Part shown: in pieces, positions 40,244 through 52,729 of the stretch
How positions within the stretch are numbered: position 1 is the stretch's first letter
Layout: the number at the start of each line of letters is the position of its first letter
DNA from: Xanthostigma xanthostigma
Taxonomy: Eukaryota; Arthropoda; Insecta; Raphidioptera; Raphidiidae
NCBI GenBank assembly: GCA_963575645.1
Contig: OY754470.1
Coordinates: 30,362,501 to 30,426,500, forward strand
DNA: 64,000 nt
Direction: 5' to 3'
The notes under the pieces: generated by a model
What the model saw: only the letters and a program-made list of their open reading frames with translations
Database searches by the model: none
What the model was told of the DNA's origin: nothing
Program-made: the position numbers and the translations under genes

Positions 40244-41257
40244 ATGGACCGATTAATTTTTAGTGTTTGTGTTATATTTTTGTTATTAAATTCAGCAGCA
40301 TGCAAGCACAATAAACCAGAAGATGGTTCTTGTTATTCATACGCTGGAGGAACTGTGTACCCTCAAGGGGTTAGCTCAGGATCTGATCATAAGCTTCAGT
40401 GGACCAAAGCTGTCAGTAAGTATAAATAATTACTTCACTGACAAATTATCTTATTCTATATATTAAGCTACTTAAAATATTTCTAGTTTCAAAACCTGCA
40501 CCGCAATGGGAAGGAACTGCTGTAATTAATGGTGAATTTACCCAACTGAAATTATCAGATTTTCGAGGAAAATACGTAGTGTTCTTCTTTTATCCATTAG
40601 ATTTGTGAGTATGATTGACGTTAATCTTTAACAGAAATATTTAACACTCATATAAATTGTGCATTACAGTACTTTTGTGTGCCCGACTGAGATTTTGGCA
40701 TTTAGCGATCGAATTGAAGAATTTAGAAAACTGAACGCAGAGGTTGTAGCTTGTTCGGTAGATTCGCATTTTACGCACTTAGCGTGGATGAACACTCCAC
40801 GAAAAGAGGGTGGTCTTGGAGGAATAAAAATTCCGCTGTTATCCGATTTGAACCATAAAATAGCAAAAGATTACGGCGTGTATTTGGAAGATTTGGGACA
40901 CACGTTGAGGTAATTTTAAATATGATTCTATTTTTCTATGCACTTTTTTCTAAAAAAAAATATTTTCAGGGGTCTGTTTATCATCGATAAGCGAGGGGTA
41001 TTGCGCCAAATTACAATGAACGATTTACCTGTAGGTCGAAGTGTAGATGAAACTTTAAGACTTGTGCAAGCTTTTCAATATACAGATGAACACGGAGAAG
41101 TCTGTCCTGCTGGATGGAAACCGGGACAGGATACTGTAATTCATTTTTCAACTTTCTCTTCTAACGTTCTATAATCATTTATTTACATGTTTTATTTTTT
41201 TATTTTTAGATTATTCCAAATCCAGAAAAGAAGAAATTATACTTTGAAAAACATTAA
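40244..41257 (+). CDS. Prx4: Secreted/ER 2-Cys peroxiredoxin (PRDX4 / Jafrac2 type), complete, 5 exons
   Basis: Exons 40244-40415, 40487-40604, 40670-40909, 40970-41135, 41210-41257; 247 residues. Reduces hydrogen peroxide in the ER or outside the cell. The N terminus is a clear signal peptide (hydrophobic core [14 protein letters not shown], cleavage near residue 20), followed by the PRDX4-specific N-terminal Cys before YAGGTVYP. Peroxidatic Cys is at about 101 in FTFVCPTE and resolving Cys at about 222 in GEVCPAGW. Both motifs of the hyperoxidation-sensitive class are present: GGLG at 144-147 and a C-terminal YF (KLYFEKH). It is the only plus-strand gene among the eight. Confidence 0.96.
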
Positions 41258-41581
41258 AGACTGACATCTAAGTAGTTGACAAAGCCGAATATGTATTTCA
41301 TATAAAGTTACTGTGCCCTAAATTTTTTTAACATTTCTTTTTTGGCAATATACAACAAGAAACAATATTTTTTTATTCGAGTATTTTAGTGGTTAGGAAA
41401 AAGGCATTGAAATTAAATGTATTTACTGAAACATTTTATACTGAGTGATATTTGATCGTTTTGTATGAAAGAGTGGATCCTTTATCTACTCTCCGCTAAT
41501 ACTTTTCAAATTACAAATTCGTTCTTTTGTGAAATGAAATTGGCTTACTTTTTTGCAAAAAAATAAGTTCAAAAACAAAAA

Positions 41582-42054
41582 CCCGACTACTGAAAAGTAT
41601 GAAACAAGAAAATATTCTCATTTGAGGATAGCCGTGGTCATATGCCACCCACCCTAACAAAACATTACATTTTAACAGTAGTAAGCGATCATAAGCTCTA
41701 GGGCAAAGTGCATCACGCTATACATCTAGAGGGGCCTCATATATTATATGAGATGTCATACGACCATGGCTATCCTCAGATGAGAATATTTTCTTGTTTC
41801 ATACTTTTCAGTAGTCGGGTTTTAGTTTTTGAACTTTTTTTTTATTTGTTTTCAATTTGCTCCCCTCTGGAATCAAAATTAAAAAATAAATGTAGCCTAT
41901 GTTACCCGGGCCATGATAACGAATCGATCGACACCTTATTTATCAAAATCGGATGAATAGTTTAGGCGCTACAGTGGAACATCCGTAAACACAAACATAC
42001 ATACATAGACTGCTAAACTCATAACCCTTCATTTTGGCTTCGCTGCAGTCAGGC
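41582..42054 (+). mobile_element. Dispersed element with internal inverted repeat, copy 1
   Basis: Begins CCCGACTACTGAAAAGTATG; an inverted copy of the first 60 bp or so closes a sub-unit near 41820, then a distinct 200-bp segment follows to about 42054. The whole unit matches 56832-57312 in reverse orientation. Located between Prx4 and CHAF1B. Confidence 0.7.
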
Positions 42055-42370
42055 AAAAATCGACTGTTTTTATTTGACGCTCAGTATTAATTGTGTTCAA
42101 CATTTAAAACATTTTTAAAATCCCAATGAAATGCTACGTATTTTTACATAACTAGACATAACTTGTGATAAACGCCTGTGGAAGGTTTTACAGTGCTTAG
42201 GAACATTTCTCTCTTGTATTATTATTTATTTAGGTAATACAAAATAATCTACAGTCCTGTAATATTTTAAGAAACCTACTTATTTATAACAATGCAATTT
42301 TTGTAAAAATTTACGTAATATTAAAATAAAAACAGTTTCTTCAAAAAAGTCAATAAATTTACTTTTGTAC

Positions 42371-45300
42371 TTACAAAATCTTTTTCTTGCTTTTAGGGCT
42401 TGATAGTGTGATCAGCTGTATCCGTCTCGGAGCCTTTACTGCATTTGGAGTCTTAGATTCAATATTTTTATTTTCTTCGACTATATCTTTTTCTACATTT
42501 TGATTATTTTCCGTTTTTATTGGAATTTCAGATTTTTGATTAGAGGTGCTACTTCCCGCTGCTGCCTCCTTTAAAGGACTTCTTTTAATCGAAATTTCGT
42601 CCTGAGTCGTGTCTTCTAATATTAATTTAAAATCAGTTGAATCTTCAATTATTTTAATGTCATCATCAGAATCCTCAATTATTTGGACGCCGTCAAATGG
42701 TTTCGATTCATATTTCTCAGCGGGTTTTAAGTTTGCGATGTCACTATCGATCTTTGTCTCGGTTGTATCCATTTTTTCACAGATGTTCCACGAATCTCTG
42801 GCAACACTGTCTTCCAGTAAAACACTAGCGCGGGGAGTTTCGATTTTTTTCGGCGTGTTTTTTTTGCCCATTTTATGCGTTTTTTTCGGCGTATCTAAAC
42901 ATTCTACTTCAATCGGTTTATCGTAAACCTTTCCCAATTCATCCTTTGAAAACGTAACTATGGAACAGTAACCGTCCGTTGAAGAAACTGCCAAATGTAA
43001 ACCGTCTGAAGTCCAAGTTATATCAGTCAATCTTGTGTAATGAATATTTGAAATAACGGCAAATGGATTTGTCTGTTGAGTATCATACAATATGACCGAT
43101 GATTGTGTTGCAACCGCTATCACCATACGGTAAGGTAATGAAATTACAGGTTTAGGCCCGTCATCACGCAATTCAAATATTAAAGGGCAGCATTTCACTG
43201 CAACTGTGAAATTGTCAACTGATGGCAATGCAATCACAGGCCTGAAAAAAATCAAAACAAATGGCTCAGAAAAAAATTAAACCAATAATCTCATATTACA
43301 TTTCAATGTCTTCATGGACCCGTGGATTAGTGATGATTAAGTTGTTTGTATTTTTTTTACAACTAAGGAAAGAATACTGATTATCAGATATAATAAGACC
43401 TAGCGTCAAAAAATTAAAAATAAAAAAATTGGTTGTCTGTAAAGTCGGTTTACGGACGATAGTTTTACGTGATAACGTATTCCGTAATACATAACCTAAA
43501 TTTATATAATAATTATAATAATTCGAATCTATGATATTGCATCTTTCGCTTCAAATTTAGGTAAATTTTATTAAGTAGAATAATAAAACACTATAAAAAG
43601 TATACTATTATTATATAAAAAACAACTATGGCATGTATCTCTTTTGCACATGCGCCGATTTTCCCCAAAAAATTTACAAAAATTTCTAGTAAAAATAGAT
43701 AGAGTAAAAACCGTTTTAAAAACTATATTATTATTATATAAAGCATCATTATAAGAGATATATTCTTTTACGCATGCGCCGATGTTCCCCAAAAACAATA
43801 GGCCACTTCATATTTGCATATCAAACATCCTCCCAAAATTTGGTTTCAATCCGCTTATCCTTGGTGTCGGAATGATAAGAAATGTCAAAAGTGACGTTTG
43901 CAACTGTCAAAGTATTATGTTCTAATAATAATTAGTTATTCCAATACTTAACTTAGAAGGCGTTGCATTTCACAAAATACTAATGTCAAAAAATTGAATT
44001 AAACATTAGAAATGCAGCCGTTTTCATGTTAAGACAAGACATACGTTCTCTTCTAATTTCCATGTACGGCAAACAAAGACGACCGACCGCGTCGCGCCAT
44101 GCATTAGACAACATTGCATTTATACAGCTATTTTTCTATATAAATTTGTATAAAAAAAACTGTTTAGGCAAATTCTGTTATACGAAATCTATGTAAAATG
44201 TTCTCCTCTTTCGTTTAAGACTGGTTTCAAACCGATCTGATTTAAATTGAGCGAGAAATTAGCAAACACAGGGTCAGGCGGAACGTTACGCGTTAGGAAC
44301 GTTACACTTTTTCGTGCATGCAGCCGGTGTTTTATCAATTTATAAGATTGGTGATTCATCAATTTATAAAACGTTATCACGTCAAAAAATTGTATTTTGT
44401 TTTATTCATTATTATTGTATAAAATTTTCAATAATTATTAATAATGGGAATGCGGACACAGGTATATAATTCTTTCCTTTATTGCTAACGTTTCGTCAAT
44501 AGTTTTGACTTTTTCAAAGCTCAAGAAAAAACAATTTTTTTAAATTAGAAAATAAAATTAAACATAAAAAATTACAATTTATTTTCACTTTTTTATGTCA
44601 AAAAATTATATACCTGTGTCCGCATTCCCATTATTAATAATTATTGAAAATAAATACTACGGACTTTAAATGGAAAATAATTGTATAAAATGTTGACAGG
44701 GGCAAGTTAAAAAAGTTACTAAGGTTTGTTACTCATCATATGAAGTGAGGTGTCCACTACACGAGCATCGTAACGAATGAAATTTTTTCATCAACATACA
44801 ATTCTAAGTACACATGAAATGACGTGGTTCTTCAGTGAAGCTTTGACCATTTCGTTCAATATCTTGTTCAAGATGAGTGTACCTTTCAAGGTTCAGTAAT
44901 AATTTTTATTCAACCAGCGAAAAATAGACTCTTAAGTAATCCACGCGTCCACCTTAATGCTAGATAACTCGAGTATTAACTTACTGTTTAAAAGAAAACC
45001 TTGTATAAATATAAGTTGTGTGTATAGGTTTATTTAAATTTTCGGCCTCTATGCAACCGCTCGGAACTATTAACAACTGACCATCCGGAGAAAAATTTAA
45101 CCTTCGAAAATATGATTTCAGCGTATCGTCATGATATAATCGCATAACTTTGTCAAATAGTGGACTGCTTTCAGGTACCGGCAATTTACTTTTATCACTA
45201 CGTGCTACGACTCTTCTATTTTTTACATCAAATATCCGACACACTCTAGAAAAAAAAATCTATCAATATCCTTCTTTTCATCTTTTTAAGTACCATAATC

Positions 45301-46969
45301 CCTTGTCATCTACGTTCTTGAAAAACGTTGAGGACATACTAACTAGCGATGGGATATTATGAGTGAAAATATCTGAACTATTCGATTATTAGAATGAATC
45401 ATTTGAATATAAAAACTAGTGTCCGACCGAAATTTCGGTTTCGGCCAAAAAAATGGTTTCGGCTTAGTCTCGGTTTCGGCTGCCTATCCGGCCGAAACTA
45501 CGGCCAAAACCGAAACTAAATTCGGGAGGTTTCGCGCTGAAATACGGTGCAGCTGCGAGCGACGAAGTGTTTTTTATGCCTGCGCGCTTCGCGTTTTTTT
45601 TTAGTTTCAAAGAAAACTCTTTTTATTTTGAATTTCAGATTGAAGTATATTATTTGCATTAAAAATATTTATTTAATTGTTGTATTTGATAGGTAGATAC
45701 TTATTAATTTTAATTTTATTGTAGTTCGTTAACAAGAGTACCATACAAAATGACCAAAGTTTAAAAAAAATCATTTGAGATGAAAGAGTGTTTTCTTTTT
45801 TTTTTGTTGTGTGTACCTATCTATACCTAAACATATTTATTAGGTAACTCCTTTTTGTTTGTAGTTTTGTTTTGTAGCTTTTATTTTATTTCATAATATT
45901 AAAAAAAAGTATTATTTATGTTTTTGAAATAAAGGGGGTAATAATATGATATGATAAGTTAATGATTAGTTAAAATATCAGAGGCTGAATGATTAATATG
46001 TGATTAATTTAAAAATAAAAAAATAATAAAGCCTGATTATAATTTATTTTTCCCACGAAAAATGAACTTTCGGTTTCGGTTTCGGCCGAAACTGAGACTG
46101 AGGCCGAAATTCAGTTTCGGTTTCGGCCGTAAAACTAGTTTCGGTCGGACACTAATAAAAACTATTCGAATAGCAACCTTTCGATTATTACCAAGTCTAG
46201 CATTGATGATGAAGTTACTTTTTCGCAGCCACGTGTATGCAAAAAAATTCACATCTATAATATTTGTGGCAACATAAAAAGAACAATATCCGCAGATGAA
46301 AATTAAATTCTGTTCAGTAGTTTACCTATCAGAGCTAAGCGTAGCCCAAAACTTATTTAAAGGATCCCAAGCTACACCTTGAACAAATCCTTTGTGGTCA
46401 GCGTTTAATAATTGTTTGCTGCCTTTAGCAATATCCCAGTGTATAGCACTGTTGTCTACGGAACCCGATATTAATTGAGTTGAATCGGGCGACCAACACA
46501 GATCATAAACATCGTTCATATGTCCACGCAACACTTTTAATACAAGCCATATTTCTTTATTTCCTTCGGATTCTGTGTCTAATTGTGGTGGATCAATTTC
46601 AGTCTTCTTTTTCCATAATATAATATTTGATTCATCGTCTCCCGAAGCCAGGTTTTCTCCAGATGGTGACCATCGTACAATATTAACAGCGCGATTGTGA
46701 TGGGTCAAATCTGAAGCGAATTCTACTGACACTGATCCATTGTCTGTAGATTTTAAGTACCATATCTACACAAAATTTTAATTAAGTAACCGACTGAACA
46801 TGTTCTTTGTCTATATTTATAGAAAAGTACTTACCACAATAAAATTATCTGAACCAGCTGTTGCTAACCTAATAAAATTTTCATCTTTATTATTTGATTT
46901 TGGTTGAAAATCTAAACTTAAAACTGGATCACGATTATGCCATGATATTTCGGGTATAATACACTTCAT
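42371..46969 (-). CDS. CHAF1B: Chromatin assembly factor 1 subunit B (CAF-1 p60/p105), complete, 4 exons
   Basis: Exons 46969-46835, 46765-46326, 45245-44985, 43241-42371; 568 residues (human 559). CAF-1 deposits H3-H4 behind the replication fork; this subunit is its WD40 propeller. The start [12 protein letters not shown] and blocks such as [57 protein letters not shown] and DISWT-type repeats ([21 protein letters not shown]) follow human CHAF1B. The C-terminal tail (from about residue 385) is disordered; [10 protein letters not shown] near the end resembles the PRRINLTPL box that binds Asf1. The tail holds several SUMO-interaction-like motifs. Introns 2 (1.1 kb) and 3 (1.7 kb) each contain a recent transposon. 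The stop codon sits inside a GTAAGT donor-like sequence. Confidence 0.95.
43427..44393 (+). mobile_element. Non-autonomous interspersed element, copy 2 (about 967 bp)
   Basis: Second copy of the element at 648-1622, same orientation, in CHAF1B intron 3. Near-identity of the copies over almost 1 kb implies recent movement. A shorter related segment (CATGCGCCGAT then CTCCCAAAATTTGG) recurs at 21690-21835 in bchs intron 1. Confidence 0.8.
44428..44653. mobile_element. Foldback unit with hammerhead-like core (Penelope-like debris)
   Basis: The ends are inverted copies of about 47 bp (TAATAATGGGAATGCGGACA at the left, its inverse at the right). Inside, on the minus strand, is TGAAAAAGTC...GACGAAACGTTAGC, a hammerhead-like arrangement. 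Directly follows the 970-bp element in CHAF1B intron 3. Confidence 0.5.
45417..46154. mobile_element. hAT-type MITE with 8-bp target duplication
   Basis: Terminal inverted repeat TAGTGTCCGACCGAAA and its inverse, rich in TTTCGGCCGAAA-like subterminal repeats. Flanked by an exact 8-bp duplication ATAAAAAC (45409-45416 and 46155-46162), the hAT hallmark. 738 bp, AT-rich centre, no transposase. In CHAF1B intron 2. Confidence 0.9.
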
Positions 46970-47548
46970 TTTATAATAGTTATAATTAATTAAATACGAT
47001 TTTAATAGATATATTTTATTATGACGTGAAAATCAACCTTCTGAAGTTCTGATATTTTCCCGCTAATTTTGACATAAAGACTGGCATGTTACTACCTAGA
47101 CTGAAGACTCCATCTATGCCAGAGAACATACACTTGCGATCATGTGCCACAGTGCCACTATGGTATGCAACCAAAGTTATCTATAGCATAGATAAACGTA
47201 TTATACTTAGGAAGATTCGTAACCTAGTTAACCAAAATGAGACCACTTTTATATAGTAAACCTCTTACGTTTCATACCCCTGGCCCACAAACTGAATGTT
47301 GTTTTGTGCTTCCACCTACATTATGGTTAAACTAAAAGTTCAGATAATCTTAAAGCTACCTCTATACTGATCCTAATTACGCGCTCAATGGTTTATAAAT
47401 TGTTAAAAACCATCAATGTTTTTTTTAGTGTATTTGCCATAAGGCACTTACACTATTGGCGTCGGTCGGATGGCGGGACCTAGGGGTCGGACCAAAATTT
47501 CTCGACGTTTCATAACTTTCTAAGAAGTTTGGCACCATTTTTGGAAAT

Positions 47549-47575
47549 GTTTATATATATATGTATATATATATA

Positions 47576-47613
<38 letters not shown>
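47549..47613. repeat. TA microsatellite
   Basis: Nearly pure (TA)n run of about 65 bp. Confidence 0.9.
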
Positions 47614-47615
<2 letters not shown>

Positions 47616-48567
47616 TGTGCGGGCAATAACTTTCGAAGGAGTTAATTAATTTTAATGAAATTTGGACCACATGTTGAAAACCATCACCGCACGAAGCCTA
47701 TTTAAAATGGGCACAATCGGGCCATTTTAAGGGTCGGTTTTAGGGGTTGAAAAATATTTTTGGGCCCAAAAATACCGAAAAATTTCTCCGAATCGTTTCA
47801 AAATTGACATTTAACCCTTTAGTAATGATCAAAATGTGCTACCAAAATTTTATTGAAATCGGCCCGACAGGACCGGAATTAAAAATTTTATGAAAACGTT
47901 AGTTTGTAGATATGGATTTACTTAGTGAAGGATGAATTTAATTTGGTCGATTGATAGTAATATTGAAATTAAGAAAAAAATATTATTTTAAGGGATGTAT
48001 TAAGGGGTTAAAATTCTTATTTTGTTCAAAAACAAAAGAGTTAAGTTCACATAATAAAGCCACACTGCCTGTGTAAGCAAATACACTATATTGTCGGCAG
48101 GGTTTCGCACTGCGACCCGAGTTTTTTATTTTTGACGTAGGTATGTGATAATTTTAGTTTTCCGTGACGACAGTTCCGTTTGTTTCAAATCATAGAAACG
48201 CCGCGTAAACAACGGCACAAATAAATTTCTAAAATAAATATTCAAATTTTTTGAATTTTCAAATTTTATTTTGAATAGTCGTGGTAACGTTTTTTTAGTC
48301 TGTTTCACATTTTAATCAAAATCATGAATACGAATTCATTTTAATTAATAATAATTTAAGACAATTTATTATTCATCAAGGATCATTTCAACTTTACAAA
48401 TAGGTACTGACATATTTTGTCAATAGAAATAAAATAAAATTTCTACTAACGTATGCAGTGACGTGTATAATGGCTAGTAATAAACATTTTGATATTTGAA
48501 TCTTTGATTAACGTCTCATTAGTACTCTTCAATAAATAAATTATCGACCAATTTTTCAGACAATTAT

Positions 48568-48635
48568 ATTGACAAAAATATATAATTATAATTCAATAAA
48601 TTTATTGAATTATAATTATATATTTTTGTCAATAT
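48568..48635. repeat. Loopless palindrome, copy 1
   Basis: TATTGACAAAAATATATAAT continues to a centre of AATAAATTTATT and mirrors exactly, giving about 68 bp with no loop. Bordered by inverted TTGGTCGATAAT/ATTATCGACCAA arms that recur near 1798 and 1966. Confidence 0.8.
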
Positions 48636-49483
48636 AGGTAATTGTCTGAAAAATTGGTCGATAATTTATTATAATTTATATAATAAAATTGTCAGAAAAA
48701 TTGATCCCAATTACTCGCTCAATGGTTTATAAATTGTTAAAAACCATCAATTTTATTTTTTTTTTTGACGTTATGTGATAAATCATAGATAAACGTATTA
48801 TACTTAGGAAGATTCGTAACCTAGTTAACCAAAATGAGACCACTTTTATATAGTAAACCTCTTACGTTTCATACCCCTGGCCCACAAACTGAATGTTGTT
48901 TTGTGCTTCCACCTACATTATGGTTAAACTAAAAGTTCAGATAATCTTAAAGCTACCTCTATACTGATCCTAATTACGCGCTCAATGGTTTATAAATTGT
49001 TAAAAACCATCAATGTTTTTTTTATTTTTGACGTAGGTATGTGATAATTTTAGTTTTCCGTGACGACAGTTCCGTTTGTTTCAAATCATAGAAACGCCGC
49101 GTAAACAACAGCACAAATAAATTTCTAAAATAAATAAAAAAACCAAATGTAATTCAAATTTTTTGAATTTTCAAATTTTATTTTGAATAGTCGTGGTAAC
49201 GTTTTTTTAGTCTGTTTCACATTTTAATCAAAATCATGAATACGAATTCATTTTAATTAATAATTTAAGACAATTTATTATTCATCAAGGATCATTTCAA
49301 CTTTACAAATAGGTACTGACATATTTTGTCAATAGAAATAAAATAAAATTTCTACTAACGTGTGCAGTGACGTGTATAATGGCTAGTAATAAACATTTTG
49401 ATATTTGAATCTTTGATTAACGTCTGATTAGTATTCTTCAATAAATAAATTATCGACCAATTTTTTAGACAATTATATTGACA

Positions 49484-49551
49484 AAAATATATAATTATAA
49501 TTCAATAAATTTATTGAATTATAATTATATATTTTTGTCAATATAGGTAAT
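49484..49551. repeat. Loopless palindrome, copy 2
   Basis: Second copy of the 48568-48635 palindrome, about 915 bp to the right and same flanks, showing that a block of that size was duplicated in tandem. Confidence 0.8.
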
Positions 49552-50664
49552 TGTCTGAAAAATTGGTCGATAATTTATTATAATTTATTATTATTATTAT
49601 TTATTATAATTATAATTTATTATTATTTATATAATAAAATTGTCAGAAAAATTGATCCCAATTACTCGCTCAATGGTTTATAAATTGTTAAAAACCATCA
49701 ATTTTATTTTTTTTTTTACGTTATGTGATAAATGATAATTTACAGTTTTCCGTGACGACAGTTCCCAGTTTGTTTCAAACCATAGAAACGCCACGTAAAC
49801 AACGGCACTTAAATTTCTAAATAAATGTAAAAAACCAAATATAATTCAAAATTTTTGAATTTTCAAATTTGATTTTGAATAGTCGTGGTAACATTTTTTT
49901 TAGTCTGTTTCACAGTTTAATCAAAATCATGGATACGAATTCATTTTAATAATTTAAAAAAATTCATTATTCGTCAAAGATCTTTTCAACTTTAAGACAT
50001 ATTAAAGGTAATCTGTAAAAACTTAATCCCGGTGAATTTCGTCTACAATGTTTACAGTTAACGTAACTGCACGAATTACTAACACAAGCCATTATTGAAA
50101 AATTCTCGGAAATGAAATAAGAAATAATTTTTTGACACAATTTATGAACGTACCGACAGAATTTTTTCAAATCATACATAAGGCTGTTTATATTTTAAAA
50201 CCATGAATACGAATTTAAAAAAAAAATAGTCGAACATTCTCTTTATTATATTTCTGGACTATAGATACCAAAAAAAATATCATCTCTGAAAAATCTTTAA
50301 AAAAAAAATTCAACTGTCAGGCCGTTAAATAATTAATCATATATTTTTTCACCTACGGATTTTAACAAATTTATAACATGTAATACAGGGTGCATTTTTT
50401 GTCCACTTTGGTTATGTATTCTACTCTACAATAATTGTGAATGACATATTATTTTGTAGCATCGAAGATCATGTCAATTATTTTATTATGGGAGAAGTAC
50501 AGTGTCGGTATAAGCATCTAATTAATTAAGATAATAAAAATAATTTAAAATGAAATACATAATCTTATTTCTTGAATTTATATTTTTGTTCGGATTTTTT
50601 TGACTCAACATCAGAAAATGTCACCGCGGGATATTGTACAATACAGTTGAATGACGGAAGAGGA

Positions 50665-50815
50665 TCTTTGAAGAACAAATGTAATTATGATGCTGGTCAC
50701 TAGAGGACCAAATTGCCAGCACAATTCACTACGGAAAACATATGTAGTTATGATGCTAGTCACCAGACGGCCGAACCATTATCAGCACAATTCACTATGG
50801 AAACTCTACATATTC
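50665..50815. repeat. Two tandem units of about 75-80 bp
   Basis: The pattern TATGATGCT(G/A)GTCAC, then GCACAATTCACTA(C/T)GGAAA, occurs twice in a row with some divergence. Non-coding. Confidence 0.55.
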
Positions 50816-51396
50816 TACACTCGCAGATTAAAAAAATTTAGCTTATGATGCTCGTCAATAGGTGGCCACCTAGCGGCGAGCATCATAAGTGGTCTCATTT
50901 TGGTTAACTAGGATACTTATCTTCCTAAGTATAATACGTTTATCTATGTCTATAGGCTGTGTGCACGAAGCCTATTAGCGCCGCTAGTGGGTAATAGAGA
51001 ATTATTGAACTCACTTTTTATGGAAATCGCGACATGTTTCTAAGGTGATAAGTCAAAAACTTTAGTTGTCCATGTGTCAAAAAAAAAAATGTAATAAGGA
51101 AAACTGTTAATTTGTTTACACTGACAGCGGAACGTCCAATTAGGGCGCCAATGGTCTTTATTTTACTTAAATCGCCATCAGCGCAACAGCCCGGAATACA
51201 ACAAGCATTTCCAGATCGCTTAGTTTTTCTATGTTTTCTTTGTAATTAAAAATTTTTATAAAATTATAACTACTTTCACTTTTAATAAACATTGCTCACT
51301 GACATACGGAAAATTTGAGTTTGAAGTTTCCCCTAGTGCTCGCATCGAAAAATTTGTAACTCCGCCTCCCTGCACATAGCCCATAGTAGAATAGAG

Positions 51397-51542
51397 GATA
51401 CATAATAGGAGAGCTATTAAAACATTTTTGGGTAGGTATTTGAGGCAAACGCAAGTGTAACACTTCTTTTGTAATGTCTGAACACAAAATCGAAGACCTC
51501 ACTGAAGGGTACCTAGTGGGGCCCAGTCAAACACGCGGATTG
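51397..51542. repeat. Diverged repeat shared with a dsf intron, copy 1
   Basis: AATAGGAGAGCTAT, then GTCTGAACACAAAATCGAAG and GCCCAGTCAA appear in the same order at 53067-53215. About 1.2 kb beyond the dsf stop codon. Confidence 0.55.
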
Positions 51543-52729
51543 ATGCTTCCAACACTGGCTGGACGCAAATAATGAAAAGTGGTCGTATACATGGTAGAAA
51601 GGTTTCCCATCTTTGTCCTAGAATAACGTCTTCACGATGTAGAAAATATATTTTCTACATAGTGAACCGAACATTGTTTGTAATATCAGTAGCGTAGATG
51701 GCAAACACAAGTTTTATTTAATAATATACATAACTTTTATAATAATATGCACATTGTTCTTACATTTATGTTACATATAGATATGACTAGTTAATTATAT
51801 CACAGATAACTTGAAAAAATAGTATTACTGGAATAAATAGCTCCAATAGGTATATCAATATCAATATAAGTAATCATTAACCTTTTAATTAACATACCAA
51901 TTCATATACTTAGAATTTCCTTTCATGATTTTAGTATGAAATGGTCATCGATTTTGATCAAATTTTTTTATAAATATTTTTTTCAAAACTTTTACCCACT
52001 ACTTAAGTTACAAAATTTGATGGAAATCGGGAAAAATTATAGAAATTTTTGAAAAAGACGAAATCTAAAATTTTAAAAATTCTCAACAAACTGCCATACT
52101 TCAAGAAAATTAATATTACAAAATAATGGCTAATCTTTGTCGATAGGATAGGGCAGTGTAATTTTTTATATTAACAATGCTTGATACTGAATTAAAAAAA
52201 CAAACTTTCGTATCTATATAATAACTACAAGTCTGATTTATTTTTGGTTTCATTAAACAATCGAGGCATGAGAATAAAAAAACAGACCCGAAAAGCAGAT
52301 AATTGTCTAGAATCATTGTTTGCCAGACAGCGTACAGATCGGCCATCGTAATTTTACTTACAAACTTGTTTTAAGTCTCAATATAAAAAAATTAAATGTC
52401 TACAAGCGCTGTCTTTGTGAGCGCGTCGATTACAAATCACAGTTTATTTTTATTTGCAATGGAAAGAGATTGAGCTTTTAGCATCCCCTTGCATAAAAGT
52501 GACACGTCGAACAATCTTTTACAATTTAAATTTAGATAAAATCATAAAAATAGTAGTACTGTTTGTTGGTGAATAAATTTCGTTCGTCGTGTCATTGGCG
52601 ATTTCCGTGTAAAAGAAATATCTTATCTCTTGCCTTCGCAACAAAAAATAGACAACAGAGCTGCAATGGAATTATTTAAATATTCTGAATTTAGACGTAT
52701 CAAATTCTAAGAAACGAATATTATTTATA

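Larger units (their letters stand above)
47190..50950. repeat. Amplified composite repeat cluster
   Basis: A block beginning ATAGATAAACGTATTATACT occurs at about 47190 and 48786 in direct orientation and at about 50888-50950 inverted. A second block (GACAGTTCCGTTTGTTTC and flanks) occurs at about 48127, 49022 and, diverged, 49735. Two copies of a palindrome (48568-48635, 49484-49551) sit between them. Best read as transposon debris that was tandemly duplicated. No coding content. Confidence 0.7.
46970..52729. other. Intergenic between CHAF1B and dsf, dominated by repeats
   Basis: No gene recognised. 47190-50950 is an amplified repeat cluster. 50950-52729 is AT-rich flank of the dsf 3' end with one diverged repeat (51397-51542) shared with a dsf intron. 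Confidence 0.6.

Noticed and set aside
47190..50950. CRISPR-like array or satellite
   Set aside because: Units are long, irregular and partly inverted; this is a eukaryotic transposon cluster.
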